Translations under genes and position numbers: made by a program
Assembly (NCBI GenBank): GCA_002696705.1
Contig: NZSH01000062.1
Location: 1-12,912, forward strand
Reading direction: 5' to 3'
DNA: 12,912 nt
Source: Woeseiaceae bacterium
GTDB taxonomy: Bacteria > Acidobacteriota > Vicinamibacteria > Vicinamibacterales > UBA823
Part shown: piece by piece, positions 7,994 to 12,912 of the stretch
Layout: each line of letters begins with the position of its first letter
Position numbering within the stretch: position 1 is the first letter of the stretch
Notes under the pieces: generated by a model
Seen by the model: only the letters and a program-made list of their open reading frames with translations
Databases searched by the model: none
Told to the model about the DNA's origin: nothing

Positions 7994-9893
7994 GCTCGCT
8001 GCGCTTTCCCAGATAGGCTTCAATGACCCGATTGTCCGTGCGAATCTCGTCGGGGGATCCTTCAGCAATTTTTTTACCGTCATCTAACACAACAACCCGG
8101 TCGGAAATACCCATGACTAATTTCATGTCATGTTCGACCAGCACGACAGTGATACCTTCATCACGTATCCAACCAATTAGCCGTATCAGATCGTTGACTT
8201 CAGCTGGATTTAAACCTGCTGCTGGCTCGTCCAATAGCAACAACTGAGGCTGAGACGCAAGTGCAATGCCCAGTTCCAGTAAACGCTGACTCCCGTAAGG
8301 CAGTTTGCCTGCTAGAAGGGCTCCGTGCGATTTCAAACCAATAAATTCTAGAATGCAATCGGCCACTACTTCGGCTTCTCGCTGAATTTGTCTTGATAAA
8401 TCGCGACGGAACAGGCTGGTGTAGAGTGTGGCTTGTTCCGATCCCGTGTGCGCCAGAATCAGATTGTCACGCACTGACACCTTCAGAAAAAGACTAGTTT
8501 GTTGAAAGGTGCGCACGATCCCTTGACGCGCCAGTTCATCCGGCTGGAGCTTATTAAGAATCTTGTCTTGATACCAGATCTTGCCAGACGTAACAGGTCC
8601 AAAACCGGTGATTGCATTTAGCATCGTTGTCTTGCCCGCCCCATTTGGCCCGATAATGGCAAGGATTTCACCAGCCTTCACCTCCAGATCAACACGCTCC
8701 ACAGCATGAACGCCACCAAAATAGACGCACAGATCTTTGGAGACTAATAAAGATTTTGAACGATCACGAAGTCTCACACTAGAACCGACATGATTGGAAC
8801 GAGACAGATGAGAACCATCTGTGACAAAAGTACTCGAAAGGGCTTTGCGTAATTCATCATTCAGAGTCAGTTTCCTCTCCGGCAGGAACTGTAACTCTGA
8901 GTCTGGGGTCGAGATAGCGTCTGTTTGCGGTCTTCGCTGCAGGCGATCCCCGATTAAACGCCACGCCAGCCGATTCAACGTCGGGAAGATGCCGTCTGGC
9001 ATAAATAACATGATGATCATGAGTAGCAAACCGAAAATTGCCATGCGCCACTCTTGGGCGGTGCGCAAGAGTTCAGGTAGGACAGTAAAAAGAATCGCGC
9101 CAAGCACTGGTCCTGCCAAGGTTGCACGTCCACCAGCAATGACCATCACTACAATCGTGATGGTTAAATCAAATACTAAGATTTCTGGGCCAAGAAATTG
9201 GAAGAAGTGCGCATAGAAGCTTCCCGCTAAACCCATAATGAACGAGCTAAGCAAAGCCGCGAGCATCATGTACCGATAGCTGGAAATACCAACAGACTGG
9301 GCTAACATTTCGTTCTCTCGAAGAGCGAGCATGCCTCGCCCGATCGTACTGTGCTCTAAGCAGTACAGGCCGAAGAGAACCAGCGCAACGAGCAGTAAAA
9401 TGAAATAGTAGTAAGGGAGGTATCCCGTGAACCAAGGAGCCGGCGGAGGGATTGCAGCGATACCCATTGGGCCATTTGTTACTTCGATCCAGTTGAGAGC
9501 TACGAGCCGGAAACATTCAGCGAACCCAAGAGTGACCAAAACGAAATAAGCGGTTCGCAGTCTCAATGTCAACCGACCGATAATCCACCCGGCAACCGTC
9601 GCCGCTATACCAGCAGCAAAAAATGCAGCTAGGAACGAAACTTCGTATCGCGTGGTAAGAATCGCTGAAACGTAGGCTCCCAGACCATAGAAGGCGACAG
9701 GACCAAGCGATAACAGGCCAACTTTCATCAAAAGATTGTGAGCGGAGGCAAGCAAGATGAACACGCCTGCCTGGATTGCTAGTCGAACAACGAACTGATC
9801 GTCAACAACCTGCGGCGCTATCAATGCTGCTGCAAGCACGACCAGCATTGAATACTGAATTGGTCTTATTGCCTGTTCCTTTGGTCGTGTCAT
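7971..9893 (-). CDS. livM-livG: Fused LivM permease - LivG ATPase of a Liv-type ABC transporter
   Basis: One uninterrupted 640-residue frame carries two subunits that are usually separate. Residues 1-315 are a LivM-type permease with several membrane helices, the stretch LLSLGPVAFYGLGAYVSAIL (60-79), a cytoplasmic coupling-type loop at about 185-206 (RGMLALRENEMLAQSVGISS) and AGGRATLAGPVLGA (253-266). Residues 316-380 are a polar, charged linker. Residues 381-640 are a LivG-type ATPase: Walker A GPNGAGKT (415-422), RTFQQTSLF (461-469), signature PYGSQRLLELG (532-542), Walker B LLLLDEP (551-557) and H-loop His588 (VEHDM). The signature has YGSQ where YGQQ is more usual. It overlaps livH by ATGA (9890-9893), with purine-rich AAGAGGG upstream. 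LivM-LivG fusions are known in some bacteria; the long linker is the notable part. It should assemble with LivH and LivF as the inner-membrane translocator. Confidence 0.94.
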   Translation of the reverse strand: MTRPKEQAIRPIQYSMLVVLAAALIAPQVVDDQFVVRLAIQAGVFILLASAHNLLMKVGLLSLGPVAFYGLGAYVSAILTTRYEVSFLAAFFAAGIAATVAGWIIGRLTLRLRTAYFVLVTLGFAECFRLVALNWIEVTNGPMGIAAIPPPAPWFTGYLPYYYFILLLVALVLFGLYCLEHSTIGRGMLALRENEMLAQSVGISSYRYMMLAALLSSFIMGLAGSFYAHFFQFLGPEILVFDLTITIVVMVIAGGRATLAGPVLGAILFTVLPELLRTAQEWRMAIFGLLLMIIMLFMPDGIFPTLNRLAWRLIGDRLQRRPQTDAISTPDSELQFLPERKLTLNDELRKALSSTFVTDGSHLSRSNHVGSSVRLRDRSKSLLVSKDLCVYFGGVHAVERVDLEVKAGEILAIIGPNGAGKTTMLNAITGFGPVTSGKIWYQDKILNKLQPDELARQGIVRTFQQTSLFLKVSVRDNLILAHTGSEQATLYTSLFRRDLSRQIQREAEVVADCILEFIGLKSHGALLAGKLPYGSQRLLELGIALASQPQLLLLDEPAAGLNPAEVNDLIRLIGWIRDEGITVVLVEHDMKLVMGISDRVVVLDDGKKIAEGSPDEIRTDNRVIEAYLGKRSEHAPNIES

Positions 9894-10762
9894 CCGACTC
9901 GTCCCTCTTTTCCAAGGAGACCAGTGGGTCTGACAAGAAGCACGACAATGATAAGGATGAATGCAATGGCATCACGATATCCCGACGAGATATACGCTGC
10001 TCCTAGACTCTCAGCTACCCCCAAGAGTAAGCCAGCCAAAATGGCGCCGGGAAAACTTCCCAAGCCACCAACAATAACCACTGCAAACGATTTGGCAGTG
10101 ACAATGGCCCCCATCGTTGGAAACACTTGAAAGATTGGTGCAAGTAGACCGCCGGCAAGTGCTGCGATGCCCGCACCCCAGCTAAATGTAAACGTGTTAA
10201 TAAAATCGATGTTGACGCCCATCAAGGCCGCAGCCTCTCGATCTTGGAATGTCGCCCGAATCGCCTTACCTGCTTTGGTCCGTTGCAAAAAAAGATGCGA
10301 AGCAACGATGATCAAAAGCGCCGACACCAGCACAAAGACCCTGATAGGCGTAAGACTGATAGGCCCAACCTGAATGCCAAGAAGAGGAAACGGCAGGCCT
10401 ATATCCTTAGGAGTAGGATCCCAGATAATCTGTGCCATGTTCGCCAAGAAAATAGAAAGGCCGATCGTAGCGAGCATGGACACATCAATGGGCTCGTTCC
10501 GGATTGGCTTCAGTAATAAACGTTCAATAATGGCGGCCAAAAGTGCAACGAGTAAGGCCGAAATGATCAGAGCCATCGGGTACGGTACGCCAGTAAGGGT
10601 AAAAATTGTGTACACCGCAAACGCGGCTAACATGTAAAACTGACCGTGTGCGAAATTCACGACATTCATCACGCCAAAGATCAGCGTGAGACCAATGCCC
10701 ATGAGGGCATAAATGCCGCCGATTAACAGGCCGTTGAGAAGATGTTGTAGGAAGCCGACCAT
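9890..10762 (-). CDS. livH: Liv-type ABC transporter permease LivH
   Basis: The 290-residue integral membrane protein has the LivH pattern: NGLLIGGIYALMGIGLTLIFG (10-30) and VNFAHGQFYMLAAF (35-48), then about eight membrane helices in total. A cytoplasmic coupling loop is at about 165-184 (GKAIRATFQDREAAALMGVN). The C-terminal family block is VVIVGGLGSFPGAILAGLLLG (228-248), and the protein ends in RPTGLLGKEGRVG. It forms the heterodimeric channel with the LivM domain of the next gene, which begins within its stop codon (ATGA). The ATG at 10762 matches the usual family N-terminus but has no convincing Shine-Dalgarno sequence. A 184-base gap separates it from the upstream binding-protein gene. 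Confidence 0.95.
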   Translation of the reverse strand: MVGFLQHLLNGLLIGGIYALMGIGLTLIFGVMNVVNFAHGQFYMLAAFAVYTIFTLTGVPYPMALIISALLVALLAAIIERLLLKPIRNEPIDVSMLATIGLSIFLANMAQIIWDPTPKDIGLPFPLLGIQVGPISLTPIRVFVLVSALLIIVASHLFLQRTKAGKAIRATFQDREAAALMGVNIDFINTFTFSWGAGIAALAGGLLAPIFQVFPTMGAIVTAKSFAVVIVGGLGSFPGAILAGLLLGVAESLGAAYISSGYRDAIAFILIIVVLLVRPTGLLGKEGRVG

Positions 10763-10946
10763 GATAGGTAGCAGGAATATCTTAAGGGGCGCCTCAAATC
10801 CTGCACAGTGACAACATCTTGATGTTAACTGGTTCTGGTAGAGGTTGCGCTTACACTACCACCCTGGGTCCGGACCTTACTATTTCCTCATGATGGTGCT
10901 CTGCCTCAAGCACAAGGCATCACACCCTACGAAGATACAACTGTAG
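10763..10946 (-). repeat. Intergenic region with four short inverted repeats between binding-protein gene and livH
   Basis: The gap contains AACATC/GATGTT (10813-10818 and 10821-10826, nearly touching), TGGTAG/CTACCA (10836-10841 and 10856-10861, 14-base loop), the perfect palindrome GGTCCGGACC (10867-10876, overlapping ACCCTGGGT at 10861-10869) and TGCCT/AGGCA (10902-10906 and 10915-10919, 8-base loop). No T-run follows any of them on the minus strand and no convincing -35/-10 pair was found. Stem-loops here could protect or trim the binding-protein mRNA 3' end, or act as an operator; some may be chance. Confidence 0.5.
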
Positions 10947-12152
10947 TTACAATGTCGGCGCCCTGGTTGCAACCGCTGTCAGCGTACCATCGTCAACACG
11001 GACTAGGTATACATTTGGACGACTCTGGTGTCCTTCAGCCTCATCAAACTTAATGTGACCACTCAAACCAGCAAATTCAACCCTAGTCAGTGCTTGGTTT
11101 AAGCCTGCTTGATCGAGGCTACAGTCATTTAACTCGATTGCCTTCGCAATGACCTGCACACCGTCAAAACCGCGGTAGGATTCGCCCAAGCCTACTTGAG
11201 GGTACCCAGCGTCATGGTATGCGTTGTAGTACCACTCCGACAGTACCGGATCGCCAGCTAAATGGTGCTCCGCTGGCACATAGAACATTAAGTGATAGGT
11301 GCCATTAACAATCTCTGAACTCGACAGGTGCATAATAGCCACTGGATAGTTACTCCCTCCAGTAGTCAGAACAAGCTGGCTCATTCCCAGTTCGGCATAT
11401 TGCTTTAGGATGGTAGCAATCTGCGCTGCACCGGTAGTCATCACTATCGCATCCACCTCTGAACTATTAATCTCTGTTAGCTGTGGCAACACGTCAGTGA
11501 CGCTCTGGTCAATATAGTTCTCGAACACAATCTGACCACCCTGCGATTCGATAACCTCACGGAAAGTGTCACCTGCACTGCGCCCCCAATCGTTGTTAAC
11601 ACTCAGAATGGCCACTTTCTTCATGGTTAGTTCATTGGCCAAGTATGGTTTGACGGCCTCCGCTTCCATCTCACTCGTCGGGCTAATGCGGTGCACCCAC
11701 TCGAATCCAGGCGTGTCCGCAGATGTAATCTTCACCGAACTAGAAGTTTCCACAACCAGCGGGACTCCATGACGTGCCATAACCGGCATCACCGCTAGTG
11801 TCGCAGAACTACCCCAAGCGCCCATAATGACCGGTACTTCCTCACGCGTTATCAAATTCTCAGCTGCATTCGCAGATTCCTGCGGATCATTTCTACCGTC
11901 CAAAATAATTGGCTCGAGCGGCCGTTCACAAACACCGCCTTCCGCATTAATTTTTTCGACGCCAATGCGCAGACCACTGACAACATAAGATCCAGCATCC
12001 GCAACAGGCCCAGTGAGGGGTGCGATAACACCAAATCGGATTGGTTCCACAGCGCTAGAATCGAGTTCGTCAACTGCAGAGTTGGGGGTACAGGCTGTCA
12101 TTAAAATTACAGCTACGAACAACGCTACAGTCAAAACCACTATTCGTTTCAT
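10947..12152 (-). CDS. Liv-type ABC transporter substrate-binding lipoprotein (LivJ/LivK-like)
   Basis: The 401-residue protein starts with a short basic N-terminus, a hydrophobic run (4-18) and lipobox LMTAC with Cys21, so it is probably a lipid-anchored periplasmic protein. The body is a type I periplasmic-binding fold (Peripla_BP_6): FGVIAPLTGPVADAG (40-54), LRIGVEKINAEGG (61-73), VIMGAWGSSATLAVMPV (108-124) and VAILSVNNDWGRSAGD (180-195). Ser115-Ser116 and the Thr136-Ser139 cluster fit ligand-carboxylate-binding positions of LivJ. The segment corresponding to LivJ GPEG, whose Glu holds the amino group, reads TTGGS (263-267), so the ligand may not be an ordinary alpha-amino acid; this rests on an alignment from memory. 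It delivers ligand to LivH/LivMG/LivF. It follows the molybdenum hydroxylase gene by 55 bases. Confidence 0.93.
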   Translation of the reverse strand: MKRIVVLTVALFVAVILMTACTPNSAVDELDSSAVEPIRFGVIAPLTGPVADAGSYVVSGLRIGVEKINAEGGVCERPLEPIILDGRNDPQESANAAENLITREEVPVIMGAWGSSATLAVMPVMARHGVPLVVETSSSVKITSADTPGFEWVHRISPTSEMEAEAVKPYLANELTMKKVAILSVNNDWGRSAGDTFREVIESQGGQIVFENYIDQSVTDVLPQLTEINSSEVDAIVMTTGAAQIATILKQYAELGMSQLVLTTGGSNYPVAIMHLSSSEIVNGTYHLMFYVPAEHHLAGDPVLSEWYYNAYHDAGYPQVGLGESYRGFDGVQVIAKAIELNDCSLDQAGLNQALTRVEFAGLSGHIKFDEAEGHQSRPNVYLVRVDDGTLTAVATRAPTL

Positions 12153-12178
12153 ATTTTACAAAACTCATTTGCGAGCAA

Positions 12179-12207
12179 CCGAGACCAGACTCTTCCGATT
12201 GTCTCGG
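12179..12207 (-). terminator. Stem-loop just after the hydroxylase stop codon (possible terminator or processing site)
   Basis: CCGAGAC (12179-12185) and GTCTCGG (12201-12207) form a perfect 7-bp stem with a 15-base loop, starting at the base after the hydroxylase TAG. No T-run follows on the minus strand (next bases are TTGCTCGC), so it is not a textbook intrinsic terminator. It may attenuate transcription or define a transcript end within the operon. Confidence 0.45.
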
Positions 12208-12912
12208 CTACGGACTTGGATAGGGAACATCCTCCAAGGTTCTCGGTTCCTCTTCCACAACATCAAGTTTGCCTAATAATTGAAGGATGCGTTCAGGAGA
12301 AGCAGGTGTACGAGTAACCCGTTGACCAATCGCGTTGGCAATCGCATTAAAAATAGCAGGAGGCGTAGGAATCGTTGCTGGTTCCGCCACACCTTTGGCA
12401 CCATGCGGACCAGTTGGATCATACACCTCTACAATTAATGGATCGATCTTTGGAACATCAGCTGCCGTTGGTATCAAGTAAGTACTCAAACGAGAATTCA
12501 CAAACTTCCCTTGCTTGACCACCATATCTTCCATCAACGCAAACCCGAGTCCCTGCACTGCACCGCCCTCAATCTGGCCTTCCACGCCTTTAGGGTTAAT
12601 CGCTTTGCCAGCATCAGTCGCGGAAGCTAATCGGAGAACGATGACTTTACCGGTCTCAGTATCTACTTCGACTTCGGCAAGCTGACTGGCCCACGCATAG
12701 GTAGCATACGCATCCCCCTGAGATGTCGCCGTGTCTACATCAGGAGTCGTAATCTTGTGCCAACCGTACCCTTGAAACCGTTTACCACGGGCGTGTGTTT
12801 CCGCAGCCAGTTTCGCAAACGGTAGTCCTTTGGACGGCGCTTCACGATCGTAGACACGCCCGTTGCCAAAGGTTAGTCGATCCGGAGAACATGCGAGCAA
12901 CTCCGCTGCAAT
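12208..12912 (-). CDS. Xanthine dehydrogenase-family molybdopterin-binding subunit, C-terminal part (partial)
   Basis: The frame runs open to the right edge, giving the last 234 residues; the N-terminal domains are missing. It matches the second half of the molybdopterin-binding domain of xanthine dehydrogenase, aldehyde oxidoreductase and CoxL-type proteins: LAEVEVDTETGKV (78-90 of the fragment), ATDAGKAINP (98-107), EGQIEGGAVQGLGFALMED (111-129) and GAKGVAEP (171-178). Glu177 is the catalytic base expected to act at the molybdenum site. The residue before it is Ala, where Gly is more common in this loop. Such enzymes hydroxylate N-heterocycles, aldehydes or related carbons, or oxidise CO; this fragment does not tell which. 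The partner FAD and 2Fe-2S subunits would be further right, if present. An in-frame TTG at 12900 is not the real start. Confidence 0.9.
   Translation of the reverse strand: MAAELLACSPDRLTFGNGRVYDREAPSKGLPFAKLAAETHARGKRFQGYGWHKITTPDVDTATSQGDAYATYAWASQLAEVEVDTETGKVIVLRLASATDAGKAINPKGVEGQIEGGAVQGLGFALMEDMVVKQGKFVNSRLSTYLIPTAADVPKIDPLIVEVYDPTGPHGAKGVAEPATIPTPPAIFNAIANAIGQRVTRTPASPERILQLLGKLDVVEEEPRTLEDVPYPSP

Noticed and set aside
8069-8075. A7 run (minus strand) in livMG as a programmed frameshift joining it to livF
   Set aside because: The preceding base does not make an X-XXY-YYZ heptamer in the zero frame, and LivMG continues with a normal LivG C-terminus, so a shift is not needed.
7994-8083. 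Upstream extension of livF to ATG 8083 (30 extra residues)
   Set aside because: It lies wholly inside livMG in another frame, the added residues do not look like a LivF N-terminus, and ATG 7993 gives the standard start.
8821-9216. 131-codon plus-strand open frame inside livMG
   Set aside because: It overlaps the linker and permease coding sequence and its product looks like an antisense shadow, rich in Ser, Arg and Lys without family features.
12153-12178. Promoter in front of the binding-protein gene (TTGCTC ... TAAAAT)
   Set aside because: The spacing is only 14 bases and the -10-like box ends one base before the ATG, so transcription would start inside the gene.
12898-12900. TTG as the start codon of the hydroxylase fragment
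   Set aside because: The frame is open through the window edge and the family protein is far longer, so this is an internal Leu codon of a gene cut by the window.

Overview
The window carries two gene blocks facing each other, on DNA of roughly 50% GC. Lipobox-type signal sequences and exported polysaccharide enzymes point to a free-living, probably Gram-negative, heterotrophic bacterium. The gene mix (sulfatase, GH127 glycosidase, sodium-coupled sugar symporter, molybdenum hydroxylase, Liv-type ABC transporter) would fit an aquatic or marine lineage that eats algal or plant polysaccharides, but the phylum cannot be fixed from this sequence. No rRNA, tRNA, CRISPR array, IS element or phage gene was seen.

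Block 1 (positions 1-7228, + strand) is an L-arabinose operon with short gaps of 27, 8, 18 and 26 bases. It holds the 3' end of araD (L-ribulose-5-phosphate 4-epimerase), araA (L-arabinose isomerase), an SGLT-type sodium/solute symporter, a lipoprotein-type GH127 (DUF1680) beta-L-arabinofuranosidase and an exported FGly-type sulfatase. Read as a pathway, the sulfatase and GH127 enzyme act outside the cytoplasm and release L-arabinose from a sulfated or sulfate-shielded glycan. The symporter imports the sugar, and AraA and AraD carry it towards D-xylulose-5-phosphate. Ribulokinase (araB), a regulator and the sulfatase-maturing enzyme are not in the window; araB could lie upstream of the left edge.

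Block 2 (positions 12912 down to 7289, - strand) begins with the C-terminal part of a xanthine dehydrogenase-family molybdopterin-binding subunit, cut by the right edge. A complete branched-chain-amino-acid-type (Liv/HAAT) ABC importer follows: lipoprotein substrate-binding protein, LivH permease, a fused LivM permease-LivG ATPase, and LivF ATPase. livH/livMG overlap by ATGA and livMG/livF overlap by 23 bases, so translation is probably coupled. A hairpin-forming inverted repeat lies between the hydroxylase gene and the binding-protein gene, and a 184-base gap with four short inverted repeats separates the binding-protein gene from livH. The pairing suggests, without proving, import and oxidation of an N-heterocycle, aldehyde, aromatic or related compound.

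The blocks converge at 7229-7288 with no strong terminator visible. Most families here are well known. The points most worth a second look are the sulfatase/GH127/SGLT combination and the hydroxylase-linked Liv importer with its fused subunit.
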